36,464 bases of DNA from Rhizophagus sp. LPA8_4_AMF. Taxonomy: Eukaryota; Glomeromycota; Glomeromycetes; Glomerales; Glomeraceae. The stretch is taken from contig JADRCO010000353.1 of assembly GCA_021464525.1 (NCBI GenBank), forward strand, positions 1 to 36,464. The letters run 5' to 3'. The notes beneath the pieces were generated by a model that made no database searches, was not told the DNA's origin, and saw only the letters and a list, made by a program, of their open reading frames with translations. The first letter of the stretch is position 1. Each line of letters starts with the position of its first letter. Of the stretch, positions 1 to 9,504 are shown piece by piece. The translations under genes and the position numbers were made by a program.

Positions 1-103
1 GAAGGAAAATTTCATGGGTTAATCCAAAATCATTAATTCGTTATAAGTGCTCTACAATATAAAGTCCTCGCTACGCTCGGACAATGAGTAACGTCGTCAA
101 TTA

Positions 104-236
104 GGGTCTGGTACGAAATCCCGAAACTCATAATCCCGAAAATCCCGAACCGGGCAGCATTGTGCTTAATACCGGCCAATTTTTCGGGATTTCGTACCAT
201 TCGGGATTTTGGCATTCGGATTTTGTACGGATCCCC
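104..236. mobile_element. Short element with imperfect terminal inverted repeats
   Basis: The left end (GGGTCTGGTACGAAATCCCG) is matched by the reverse complement of the right end (GGGGATCCGTACAAAATCCG). A further inner inverted pair, GGTACGAAATCCCGAAA, lies at about 110-127 and 181-198. The flanks read GTCAATTA on the left and GTCAAATTA on the right, a possible target duplication that has drifted by one base. No coding capacity is seen, and the small frames across it follow from the inverted repeats. It is best read as a MITE-like non-autonomous DNA element. The superfamily is not determined. Confidence 0.45.
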
Positions 237-1184
237 GTCAAATTATTCATATTGGCCGATCTGCAGAATGTGTTGGCGCTGCATAGAATATAATGTCGAA
301 ATTATTTTGCGATCCGTCAATCTCGAAAAAAACACATCTCAGCCATTTTATGAAATATTAAGCCAATAAAAGAATATTTTTTTTGAGATATCTTATGAAT
401 ATCTATTAATACATACTAATACAATAAAAAAAATTGTCTTCAAAAATAAAAGTAGAGAGAAATTAAACCGAATTGAAATTCATTCGGATCGGAATGAAAA
501 TTCAATCCGTTTTTATTTTCTCTTTTTTTTTGTAACTATTAGATTGTGCATTGGGATGCAGTCTTATACTGTATATAAAAATGAATTTAATCTTTATTAA
601 TTAAAATCCGTGTATAATTGCCCTTTCGGATTCATCCGGATCGTAACTCAATGCAAACAGAAATTCCACGCAATCATCATTTTTATTCCACTCCTAAAAG
701 TATAAATGTATAATGTCCGCTCTTAGAATTATGAATTGAGGATAATCGCAATTACCCCTGTATATCACCTAAAAAACAAGGTTGATCTTTGATTCCAAGA
801 ATTTTTTTGCCTTTTTTAGGTAAAAAAGAGAGACGATAATTTAGCAAATAAATATTTGGCTAGTTGCGGTAATGTCCGAAAGATTTATTAATATCTATAA
901 AATTGCATTACTGCGGTAATTATTAAAGATACGGAGGAAAAATTCCGAATTGTTATTCCGAATTGAACATTACTCAAATGACACCATTATTCTAAAATTT
1001 GTATCCAATAAATAAAAAGTAATCGGTCTGAGAAATTCCGATTATCGTAAAATGTTACAATTCATAAATGATTAATAAATACGAATTTTTAATTATTAAT
1101 AATTTTATTATTTTTAATTCAGGTAGAGAACCAATACGATAACAAAAAATTCGATTAAAAAAAAAAAAAAAATTTGAAACGAAA
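237..1184. other. AT-rich stretch without a recognisable gene
   Basis: Non-coding by eye. It holds scattered copies of ATTCCGAAT/TTCGGAT words, for example near 480-510, 625-640 and 935-965, and homopolymer A/T runs. No long frame, splice pattern or RNA gene was seen. Confidence 0.5.
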
Positions 1185-1790
1185 ATATATTACTAACGAT
1201 AAATTGTTGGTTACATGAAAAAATCTAATTTCAAGTCGTTTGAACAGAATACAATAAAAAAAGGTTTACATAATAAATAAAACGAAGTAAAAAGTAAAAT
1301 TAAAAAAAATTTAAAAATTTTCGATCGAGATTTGCCAATTATTAAATTTGTAATGGTTATTCGAATGCCAATGAGAAAGAATAGTAAAGATTCGTAATTC
1401 ACTTTTCAGTTAGATGATTCAGAAGAATCATCGCTTGAGGAAGAATTAGGATTGTAAAATTGTGTTCCAATTCACATGGAACATTATTTAGGGTAAATTT
1501 TGCATTAAATTTAGAAAACTTGACAGGTTTCTTTTGAAGGTTTTTAAAATTGTTTACAATTCTTTAATCTTATTGTCGGAAACTAATTTAACACAATCAA
1601 TTGTTTCTTTACAATTATAACAGAGTTTCGGGGGTTTCTCCTAATTCTTTTGTTATTATCAAGATTTATTTATGCGTTCTGCTTTGTTTATGAGACATTA
1701 GATATTGCGAGTAACGAAATAATTTACACAAATTTTTTCATTGCAAATTCCTAAACCTTTTTATAAGATTTTTGCGTTTAATAAACCATT
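1185..1790 (-). pseudogene. Copy E of the two-module CxxC repeat, module 1
   Basis: On the minus strand this matches module 1 of copies A, B and D. It has a CYNC cysteine pair followed by KET.DCVKLVS and a KNLQKK stretch, then FTLNNVPCEL, and it ends in a serine/aspartate-rich tail (NSSSSDDSSESSN) before a stop. The frame is interrupted, so this is not a working gene. The low-coordinate end stops inside the leader of module 2 (AACCAACAATTTATCG read in reverse at about 1190-1212). The missing continuation lies at 2140-2195. I do not recognise the protein family. Confidence 0.6.
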
Positions 1791-2139
1791 TTTTTTAACT
1801 ATATATATATAAATAAAACAAAAAAAAATATAATTTTTAATTTTTATCTGTTGAACATCAGTATCTTGAATTGTTTGATCTGTAAGTAATAATAAAATTT
1901 ATAATGATATCGATATGGAACCAAATATTTCACTTTATTCTTACTTGATTGGTCATTATTGAAAAATAACGTCACATTTTAAAGAAATTTGATAATCCAA
2001 ATTACCTAAATAGGTAAAGAAATGAGCACAAATGTTAACTACATGAAGATCAAACTGCGCCGTTCTTATTGCCGTAATAATCGAAAAGTAATTCTCCATA
2101 TATAGCTATGTCATGATGGTAAATAGATTCATTTAAAAT
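1791..2139. other. Non-coding spacer between two parts of copy E
   Basis: AT-rich, with no supported frame. It separates the module 1 remnant from the module 2 start fragment. Confidence 0.4.
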
Positions 2140-2195
2140 TTTAAGTTCTCTTTTCGTGATTATTTTTTGATGTCATTGCAAAACGATTATTATAT
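2140..2195 (-). pseudogene. Start fragment of module 2 of the CxxC repeat
   Basis: The reverse complement contains AATCGTTTTGCAATGACATC followed by AAAAAATAATCACGAAAAGAGAACT. This matches the start codon region of module 2 in copies A, B and D (MSSKNDHEQRTP) with a few substitutions. It begins almost exactly where the copy E leader is cut at about 1187, so it looks like the displaced continuation of that copy. Only about 18 codons remain. Confidence 0.55.
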
Positions 2196-2869
2196 TAAAG
2201 CTTATTATTGCGGAAAGATCATAGAACGATCAAAAAGAACGATTTTTCTTTATGAGAATTAGCCGTTTTTATAGGATAAATTTTGATTGTAAAACGTGAT
2301 GCAATATTGGATGCACCCCATTCACATGTAAATTTACAATTTTACGAGTTTAATTCCCAGGTTATTCATTCTGAAATACGTAATTAACTTTCCTTTGATG
2401 TTAATACCAATAGTTGAAATCGTTAATCTCGGCGGTGTAATCAATGATATGTTTCTCCATGGAAGTGACAAAATAATGCACTAATGTTTACAAAGTAAGT
2501 TGTCGGGTTTGAAATTCATTTATTGGCAAATTTCTTTTTTTTTTTAGTTTGGATGTGTAACACAAAGGGTTAGAACAATAAATGAATTAGTTATCTTAAG
2601 CCGATTAATTGTTATATCATTTATCTGTAATAATACTATACAAAATTAACATAAGTAATTGACGTATGCATAAAACACTGAAAACTTTTTATAATTCCTT
2701 TTTTGGGCATTAAAGGTTCAATAATAGCCGCGGCGGATTTGATTTTATTTTTTATTTTTTACTGAATAGGGTAAAAGATCATCATGTGCAGTATACGTTT
2801 TTTAATACAAGTTACACATTTCATTACCGATTTAGGTTAAATAGAATTATAAAGACATGATTTTTTTTT
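2196..2869. other. Non-coding AT-rich stretch
   Basis: I see no gene, RNA gene or clear element here. A/T homopolymers and short stop-rich frames dominate. Confidence 0.4.
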
Positions 2870-3040
2870 TCAATAAAACCTATTGAGTAAATAATTCAAT
2901 GAATTTTGGATTAAAAATTTGGTTCTATTTTTCAGGCGCTGAAATAGGATTAAAATTCTATTTTAATATCTAATATCATTACTGTAAAAGCAGAAGTAGA
3001 TAATCGATTCATAACATAAGAATTAAGTTATTTGTTTAAT
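2870..3040 (+). repeat. Dispersed repeat shared with 7396-7540
   Basis: Shares several blocks with 7396-7540 in the same order and orientation. These include AAATAATTCAATGAA, TTTAATATCTAATAT, ATTACTGTAAAA and an ATAATCGATT-ATAA-ATAAGAA block. The two copies have diverged through many small changes. Its nature is unknown. Confidence 0.5.
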
Positions 3041-3284
3041 TTTATTATGTCATATTAATATAATATTTACATATAATTATGGCTGGGAATATTTTGTCAG
3101 TTGGAAATTGTATCAAAGTTTATAATATATTTATTGTTTTTATGACATCCTTTCGATGAAATGGCTTCTGCGAAATATATAAATGTATAGTATACGATAT
3201 ATGTAGTAAAAAATGATTTAAAATCTTGAAAAAAAACAAACGCCACACAATATAAAACGCGTTTTTAGTATCTTAGTTTTTTTA

Positions 3285-3755
3285 TAAAAAGGGGTATGAA
3301 AATATTTACGTAAATTATTTAGTTACTCGCAATATCTAATGCCACATAAACAAAGTAGAACGCATCTATCACGTACATTCAAATTGAAATAATTGATTGC
3401 GTTAAATTAGTTTCCAACAAAATAAATACTAAGATTGAAGAAATTGGAAATAATTTTAAAAACCTTCAAAAGAAGCCCGACATTTACCCTAAATAATGTT
3501 CCCTGTGAATTGAAATACGACCTATCGAGTTTTCTTTAGAAAATTTACAGAAGCTTGTCGTTATTATTACACAATTTTACAACCTTAACTCTTCTTCTGA
3601 ATCAGTGAAATACGAAACTTTACTATTCTTTCTCATTTGCATTCGAATAACCTTCGCAAAACCTTGTCTTTTTTTTTTTGATTTTACTTTTTATTTCGTT
3701 TTATTATTTATGTAAGCTTCTTTTTTGTTGCATTCTATTTAAACGACTTTTTAAA
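3285..3755 (+). pseudogene. Copy A of the two-module CxxC repeat, module 1
   Basis: Module 1 of the best-preserved unit. It includes the conserved leader ACTCGCAATATCTAATG, a stretch encoding DCVKLVSN, KIEEI and FKNLQKK blocks, then LENLQKLV and a short serine-rich end (NSSSES). Compared with copies D and E it lacks the part carrying the CYNC pair, so module 1 is broken here. It runs straight into module 2. About 130 bp at its 3' end, including a poly-T run, is essentially identical to copy D. Confidence 0.55.
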
Positions 3756-4556
3756 GAAGTTAGTTTTTCGCTATTTTGACTTGGGTAACCAACAATTTAT
3801 CGTTAGTATTATTGATAATCGTTTTACAATGTCATCAAAAAATGATCACGAACAAAGAACTCCATATGTTCAAAGAATCAATTTAAGTAACATGAGAACT
3901 AGGAGAAACTCTCAAAAACTTTGTCCAGATTGTAAGAAAACGAACGACGACTGCAATAAAATAGAAGAGGTTATTGACAATTTTCATGAAAATCCCATAA
4001 AACAGAATAAGGTTAATCAATTTTCTATCTTCAAATTCACTTTAAACAACGAATTAGAATACGATTTATCGTCTTTAGAAAACCTACATAATTGATTCAA
4101 AAATATCCGTCTTCTAAGTATCGTAATAATGACTGTCGATATTTACATTTATCAAGGCAAAATCGACTCTTGGGTAATTAGCAAAAATATTTTCAGCTAA
4201 TTTATCATAAACACAAATTTATGAATTAAGATTTTATTAAAAAATTATTCAAGATACTATGTTAAAAATTTTACGGTATGAAAATAAGCAGACTAGATTA
4301 TTTCAAAATTGTTAATGTATATGTCGAAATGAATGATTCATTATTATCGCCGTTTTCAAACCCCCTAATTGTGTAACTAGGATGTAGATTTCCTCCATTT
4401 TTTTTCAATCGACAAATTTCTCATGATTTTGTAAATCTTTTACAATAAAACTATACTTTTTTATTTCACAGAGTAAATATTATCTTCTTGTATAATGATC
4501 GTACTTCTAGACTTACTTCTTTGATCGCTGTTCAACTTCATTGGTCCCACTCCCTT
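3755..4556 (+). repeat. Module 2 and 3' flank of copy A
   Basis: Includes the 88-aa frame and about 450 bp downstream. The downstream part (to about 4556, ending near GTTCAACTTCATTGGT) recurs inverted at 9505-9840. The region to about 4240 recurs in direct orientation at 33355-33845. The shared 3' flank shows that the duplicated unit is longer than the coding part. Confidence 0.65.
3829..4095 (+). CDS. Small CxxC protein, module 2 of copy A (88 aa, uncharacterised)
   Basis: I do not recognise this family. From the ATG at 3829 the frame gives 88 residues ending at a TGA. An upstream in-frame extension to 3781 would need a TTG start. Visible parts: a polar N-terminus (MSSKNDHEQRTPY), a basic stretch (RTRRNSQK, about 23-30), a CPDC pair at C32 and C35 with a third cysteine at C42, a helix-prone acidic block (NKIEEVIDNF, about 43-52) and a C-terminal FTLNNELEYDL block near 70-80. 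A lone CxxC could be half of a metal site. This is the only open copy in the window: B lacks the cysteine segment, and D, E, C and G are interrupted. Preservation may simply mean it is young. Confidence 0.4.
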   Translation: MSSKNDHEQRTPYVQRINLSNMRTRRNSQKLCPDCKKTNDDCNKIEEVIDNFHENPIKQNKVNQFSIFKFTLNNELEYDLSSLENLHN

Positions 4557-5974
4557 TTTGTATTATCTTATTTCGTTTAGCTTTGACTGAAGCAGCAAGC
4601 AAGTTAAAGTCTTTATTTATTTTTTATATTCAATATTTAATTTTACTCTATCAATTTAATCTTTAATAGAAGTGTTTGATACAGTATTTCTTTAGTTTAC
4701 ATTTCTAGCTATTCATATCGGCGGATTTGTTTCATCACCTAATATGCTGAATTTTTTTGCATTATGCAGGCACAACAAAGTTAAGGATGCGTTGCACGAT
4801 ATCCACAAAGATGAGTGATTAAAAAAAATACAATTTTAATACGATTTAATTTTGGCCAGATTTATGCTATGTAGATCAGTGTAACATCATATGATAACGC
4901 TAAGCCACTCTAATAAAATGTTTTTTTTACTTTCGCTTCTTTTTAATTTAATTTCTAATCTTAAAAGTACACAAGTAGTATACGAGTCTACAAGTTAAGA
5001 CTGTAAAATTGATTTTTAAATTATAAATTTAATCTATTACAGTATTTATAATAACTTTAAATTTAAGTATAATAAGAAAAATAAAAAATTTTGAACGCTC
5101 AATACTTATGACAAAAAAAATAGTGAAATATAAAGATAACCACCCAAACTCTTTTCAAAAATTCACTTTTCAAAATATCTTTATGATAAGTCTTCTCAAA
5201 TGAACCTATATAAGCAAAAAAAGGAGAATTTAGAACAATATTTTTTTTAAAAAATTCTTAGATCTAAAAGGTAAAAAGAAAAAAAAAAAAGAAATAGAAA
5301 ACTAGCCAAAAGAATAAAAAAAATCTCCACCACTAAATATCCATACAACTCATAAACTGACATACCCTAAGTCGGATTGGTTGTGACTATGTCGGATGGG
5401 TTAAAACACGGGTTTTTTTTAAAATATTTTTTTTTTTTTTTTAACGTTGGCGAGTTCAAAAAAAAATTTTTAATTGATCTACAACTAACAACTCACCTGA
5501 TATGAAATCTTGTGTTTGCTGATCAGTTTAGTATTACGCAAAAGAACCAATGAGGCAATAATTAAATTGTGGAGTAAATCTTTAGTAAAAGGATTTTTTA
5601 ATTTTCATTGAAATTTATATTTAAGAATAATTTTCTTCAAAGATATATTTATATGTCCTTAATTAATTTCATTGATTGGTTAAATTTATTTAATTGCTTA
5701 TTGCTTTCTAAAGTTTTTTTTACTATTAATTTGCTAATACTGTCAAATTTAGAGTGCCGCTCCCAGCAAAGTTAGAATAGTTTTTTTTTGAGTTCATTTA
5801 GATTAAAAAAAAATTTCATATTGATTAATTTGAATGTATTCATCCAATTACTAAGTCCCTACATATGTTATAGGGTATATAAATATTTATTGAAAATGTT
5901 GTGATTCCGTCAGATCGTTCCGAAAACTGCCTTTTTTACCATGATATAACTGGTTTATGCACAAAGGAGCAATC
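4557..5974. other. Gene-poor stretch with a possible Tc1/mariner-like end
   Basis: Mostly A/T-rich with no supported gene. At about 4849-4884 the sequence TTGGCCAGATTTATGCTATG followed by TAGATCAGTG and then TA resembles the right end of a Tc1/mariner-type inverted repeat bounded by TA. No matching left end was found, so this is at most a fragment. Long T runs lie near 5410-5440. Confidence 0.25.
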
Positions 5975-6430
5975 AATCAATTATTATGTTCAATTTTGAT
6001 ATGTTGAGTAAAACTGAAACATGAATGTTTCCTATACAAAATTTTAATTCAAATAGGATCCATTGATAGTTTTTTTGATAACTGAAGTCCATATGAAAAT
6101 ATGAACACTCAACACTATATATCTTTAATCCCTCTCAGAATTTCTTTATTAAGTATTATTAATATTGTTCGGAGTTTATTATAAAAAATGCATGAACGGT
6201 CCCGCCAAACCGATAATATATATAATAATTATTATTTACGGATGGATTAGTATTAAGATGTTTCTAGAAATGATCGGCAGTAGCGTATTTCAACTCCCAT
6301 TGGTGTCTTCACAAATCCCCTGATTGAGCTTGAGATTAAGATTAGCGTTTTAATCTTAATTCACATGGAATTCAGATTCATTTTGTTAATGCTGGTCAGA
6401 CTTCTTAATGCGGGCTAAAATTTTGTGTGA
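5975..6430. repeat. Dispersed repeat related to 18760-19075
   Basis: TTCAATTTTGATATGT and ACTGAAACATGAATG (about 5990-6040) recur at about 18770-18815 with TTCCTATA following in both. Further on, GAAATGATCGGCA and CTTAATGC-GGCTGA/AA words also occur in both regions, though in a different order. It looks like an old dispersed repeat. No coding frame was found. Confidence 0.35.
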
Positions 6431-6443
6431 TACTAAAATTAAT

Positions 6444-6890
6444 TTTAGGGGAGCAAAAAGAAAGATGAAGGACGAAAGGTGATAAAAAGAAAGATGAAGG
6501 ACGAAAAGATGATAAAAAGAAGGATGAGAAATGAAAAGAACGATGAAAGACAAAAGGGAATGAAGATAATAATGGAGGATGAAAGAATGAATGAAAAGAA
6601 TGATAAATAATCTAAGGATGGCGAAAAGAACGATGGAGAATGAAAGGAACAATAGGGAATGAAAAGATGATGAAAAATTGGATAAAAAGGAAACGAAAGG
6701 GACAAAAGGGGAATGAAAAGAATGATGAAATTCGAAATGATGATGAAAGAAACAATAAGGGATGAAAAGGTGATGGGAAAGCGATAAAAGATGAAGTGAA
6801 AAATGAAATAAAAAAGGTGGAACCCAAAACAAAATAAAGAAATGAAATTGAATATGAAATCGCAAAAAAAAGCCCAACCATAAAAAGAAA
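6444..6890 (+). repeat. Purine-rich degenerate minisatellite
   Basis: About 445 bp almost free of C on the plus strand, built from degenerate GAAAGATGAAGGACGAAAAG and GATAAAAAGAA units. The opposite strand is correspondingly pyrimidine-rich and gives long open frames of Phe/Ser/His/Leu. Those frames are a by-product of composition and are not called as genes. It directly adjoins the exon/intron-like repeat at 6925-7180. Confidence 0.7.
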
Positions 6891-6924
6891 AAAGAAAATA
6901 ATAAGATAAATTTCTAAATGTATT

Positions 6925-7180
6925 TTGAACTTACCGGTTACTTGGACCCGATGCCAAAATTTAAAGCCATTAAAAGCTGAAAAGAATTAAAGAGAGAGTT
7001 AACATTATTTAACAAAAAAAAATATGACAATGTTAAAAAAAAAATTACCGGAAGCCCAAAGTCAAAATAAGAAACACCTACAAAAAAAAATAGAATAGTT
7101 AGCTCACTTAACTGTTAATACTAATTAATAAAAACAACGTTAAAAACTTACCAGAAGTAAAGCGTCAAAACTGTTAAAAA
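6925..7180 (-). repeat. Tandem exon/intron-like units on the minus strand
   Basis: Reading the minus strand, three segments end in CTG or CCG followed by GTAAG or GTAAT (donors after 7152, 7049 and 6935). Two pyrimidine-tract acceptors (TTTTGTAG before 7077, CTTTTCAG before 6976) sit between them. This gives putative exons 7049-7077 (29 nt) and 6935-6976 (42 nt) with introns of 74 and 72 nt, the same size as the introns of the kinase gene. The exon ends resemble each other (TTTTGAC or TTTTGGC, then a C/G-rich end), so the unit looks duplicated. The exons do not encode anything I recognise. It may be a spliced non-coding transcript, a decayed repeat gene or chance. Confidence 0.35.
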
Positions 7181-7395
7181 AAATCGCGTCAAAAAAAACG
7201 ATGTTTACGTCATGATAAGGGGGTGGCAAAAAATCACGTACCACCCGGGGTGGCACAAACAATTTTTCTACTTCTATTTGTTTTTTACCAATACTTTTAT
7301 TTCTGCAAACAAGTGTTAAAATTTATGGTATATCATGCTCTTAGTAAAGGCCGGCCACAGGCCTGGATCATTATAGATGTGACAATCTATTTTTT

Positions 7396-7540
7396 TCAAT
7401 CAACCCTATTAAATAATTCAATGAAATTGTTCATGCACTTAATGAGGATTTTAGTTTTGGTTATAGTTTAATATCTAATATATCTAATATAATTACTGTA
7501 AAAACACATAAATAATCGATTTATAATATAAGAAGTAAAT
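7396..7540 (+). repeat. Dispersed repeat shared with 2870-3040
   Basis: Second copy of the repeat described at 2870-3040, sharing AAATAATTCAATGAAA, TTTAATATCTAATAT and ATTACTGTAAAA in order. Confidence 0.5.
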
Positions 7541-7574
7541 TGATTACCTGCACTGCCCTAGGATTTAGTATTAT

Positions 7575-7987
7575 CTATAAAAACGAAATGTGTTAAATTT
7601 GTTTTATATTTGTGCTCATGTGTGATAAATGTCTAAAAATACCATTTTGTTTAATTTTTGTTTCTTTGTAATAAGACATAAATCGGACAAAATGGGGCAA
7701 TTAGAAAACATGTAGCGTATAGAGACCTATGTATGTAGTGTATGATGATCTTTATCTACGTACGTACGTTTTGATTTAATATATCTGATATTATTTATTT
7801 ACTACGTATGTACGTACAGTACACTCAGTGCAACCATACGTACGTAGATAAAGATCATCATACACTACATACATAGGTCTCTATACGCTACATGTTTTCT
7901 ATATAATCGACAAAATGGTGCTTTTTTAGACGTTTTTTACACATGAACACAAATATAAACCGAATTTAACCCGTTTCATTTTTATGG
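7575..7987. mobile_element. Foldback element with a 64-bp perfect inner stem
   Basis: The inner arms, 7703-7766 and 7837-7900, are perfect inverted copies over 64 bp, starting AGAAAACATGTAGCGTATAG and ending in ACGTACGTA. The 70-bp loop is itself rich in TACGTA palindromes. The arms continue outwards imperfectly to about 7575 and 7987, matching in blocks such as AAATGTGTTAAATT against AAACGGGTTAAATT and TTTATATTTGTG. The left arm carries a 35-bp insertion relative to the right. No clear target duplication and no coding sequence were found. It is a foldback-type DNA element or a large inverted duplication. Confidence 0.75.
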
Positions 7988-8014
7988 GGTATGTATATAT
8001 ATATATATATTATT
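7988..8014. repeat. (AT)n microsatellite
   Basis: GTATGTATATATATATATATATATTA directly after the foldback right arm, seen as about ten TA dinucleotides. Confidence 0.9.
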
Positions 8015-8149
8015 TCTAAGTGGTTATAACTATGTATATAAAGTATTAGAAAAGCTCTGTTTATTCTTTAGTATATTAAAAATTATTAATTAAAATTCTT
8101 AATTTATAACCTGCGTAAATTGAATCACAGAAAACATACGATGGTGACC

Positions 8150-8205
8150 CCCTCTTGAAATCCTAATTGCCATGGCTGAGGTGCATCATTGTATGCTACT
8201 TTAAC
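8150..8205 (-). pseudogene. Possible nuclear copy of a mitochondrial cox2 fragment
   Basis: On the minus strand 8190-8155 encodes NDAPQPWQLGFQ. This closely resembles the conserved start of mature mitochondrial cytochrome c oxidase subunit II, which in plants and many protists and fungi reads like DAPEPWQLGFQD. After FQ the sequence departs from the family (EGVTIV), so only about 12-16 codons are shared. A nuclear mitochondrial insertion of roughly 40-60 bp is the simplest reading. The match rests on memory of the family and is short, so chance is not excluded. Confidence 0.4.
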
Positions 8206-8279
8206 CATAAATAAATAAATATATATATGATATAAAATTTTAAAATTATACTTTTTTTCTTCATTCCGTATTATAACAT

Positions 8280-8470
8280 GTGACCACTTCTTTTTTAATT
8301 CCACTTCACCTTTTGTTTTTTTAAAAAAAATTTTTTCTTTTCTTATTTCCACCTCGTTCTTTCTTTTTCTTAAAAAAAAAGGGTTCATTTTTTTTATTTC
8401 CATTTGGTTTTTTTTTTAAAAAAAAAAATTTTCTTTATTTCCACCTCGTTGTTTCCTTTTTTAGAAGTTT
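8280..8470 (+). repeat. Degenerate tandem repeat, period about 42-51 bp
   Basis: Four units begin ATTCCACTTCACC, ATTTCCACCTCGTT, ATTTCCATTTGG and ATTTCCACCTCGTT (near 8297, 8344, 8397 and 8437). Each is followed by a T-rich then A-run then TTTTCT segment. The frame on the other strand, rich in Lys and Glu, is an artefact of this repeat. Confidence 0.7.
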
Positions 8471-8559
8471 CTTTTGAAATTTTATTTAATTTTTATATTA
8501 CATTGAACTTTTGCGCTGAAATTTCTCTTCTTTTTATATCGTAGGATACCAAGGACTTA

Positions 8560-8745
8560 TTTTGTAGGGCATTTAGTTCTTTTTTGTAGGGCGGGTTCGA
8601 TCTCTACTCTTCAAGTTTCTTTTTAGTAGGACGTTTCAGATTTCCCTTTCTTTTTTTGTATGGCGGTTCGATTTCTTTTTTGTAGGACAACAGGACTTCC
8701 TTCTTTTATATGACGCTGAGCTTCTTTTTATAGGAACGTCGACTC
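8560..8745 (+). repeat. Pyrimidine-TAG tandem units
   Basis: At least five spaced units of a T-rich tract followed by GTAGG, GTATGG or ATAGG and a short C/G-rich piece, such as TTTTTTGTAGGGCGGGTTCG and TTTTTAGTAGGACG. Each looks like a fungal 3' splice acceptor followed by a short exon start, but clear donors are lacking. It may be a decayed counterpart of the minus-strand units at 6925-7180. Confidence 0.4.
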
Positions 8746-8999
8746 TTGGAGACTTGAACAAACTCAAATAAGTATTATATAGAGGGGAGTTGGCCTTTCA
8801 TTTATGTACTATATAGGAGAGAGTTTGACTTTTAATTCTGTAAAAGAAACGTTCTTACGTACGTTACTTTTTTGTTTTTATAATATATTTGTTTTATTTT
8901 ATATTTGGTTTAATAAAGTGTATCATTATTTTAAAAGTTATCAAAAGTTACGTTGGTATTTTAACTGTAAATACTCTAAATATAATTTATAAATATAAT

Positions 9000-9500
9000 T
9001 TGACGTATAAATTCTATATGAAAATATGACATACCTGATAAAACATATATGTTTATTCCGAAATATTCAGCATATAATTTTGTAATACGGAATTGGGATT
9101 CCGTATCTCGTATACTGGCGATACTGCCGATCTATTTTTACATCTTTACAAATTCATCCGTAATGTAATAAAGTTTATTTGCAAAAATATTTATTATAAA
9201 ATGATGTAAAACTTTTAATACCTTGGCATCGGCTGTTAATTGCATTCGTTCATAAATTTGTAATGTAAAAACGGTGTTTTTTATGTCGTATAAGAAGCTA
9301 AAAAAGTAACATATACTACGCGTATTATGCACTGATTACTACAATTAATAATCAAAAACAAGCGATTCAAAAGATTTAATGAATCAATATCGAATAAAAA
9401 ACAGAATTGTGTAATTAGCCTTTTATGAAACAACCGTTTCTATTTCTAGAATGGATTCCGCGGCTTCTCCCGATACATTCCCCGATTTTATAATTGGAAA
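9000..9500. other. Gene-poor stretch with a small perfect hairpin
   Basis: No supported gene. Near 9083-9105 ATACGGAAT-TGGG-ATTCCGTAT forms a perfect 9-bp stem with a four-base loop. There is no T-run after it and no neighbouring gene, so no function is assigned. Confidence 0.35.
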
Positions 9501-9504
9501 ATAC

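Noticed and set aside
3781-3828. Upstream extension of the 88-aa frame
   Set aside because: It needs a TTG start. A normal ATG lies at 3829 and is conserved in copies B and D.
6386-6881. Long overlapping minus-strand frames rich in Phe, Ser, His and Leu
   Set aside because: They follow from the purine-rich repeat on the plus strand. Several frames are open at once and none has domain-like features.
8206-8403. Lys/Glu-rich minus-strand frame
   Set aside because: Produced by the ATTTCCACCTCGTT tandem repeat and A/T runs. Only its far end (cox2-like) was kept.
8575-8605. GGGTTCGATC resembling a tRNA B box
   Set aside because: No A box, acceptor stem or cloverleaf can be formed around it, and the same word recurs in the tandem array.
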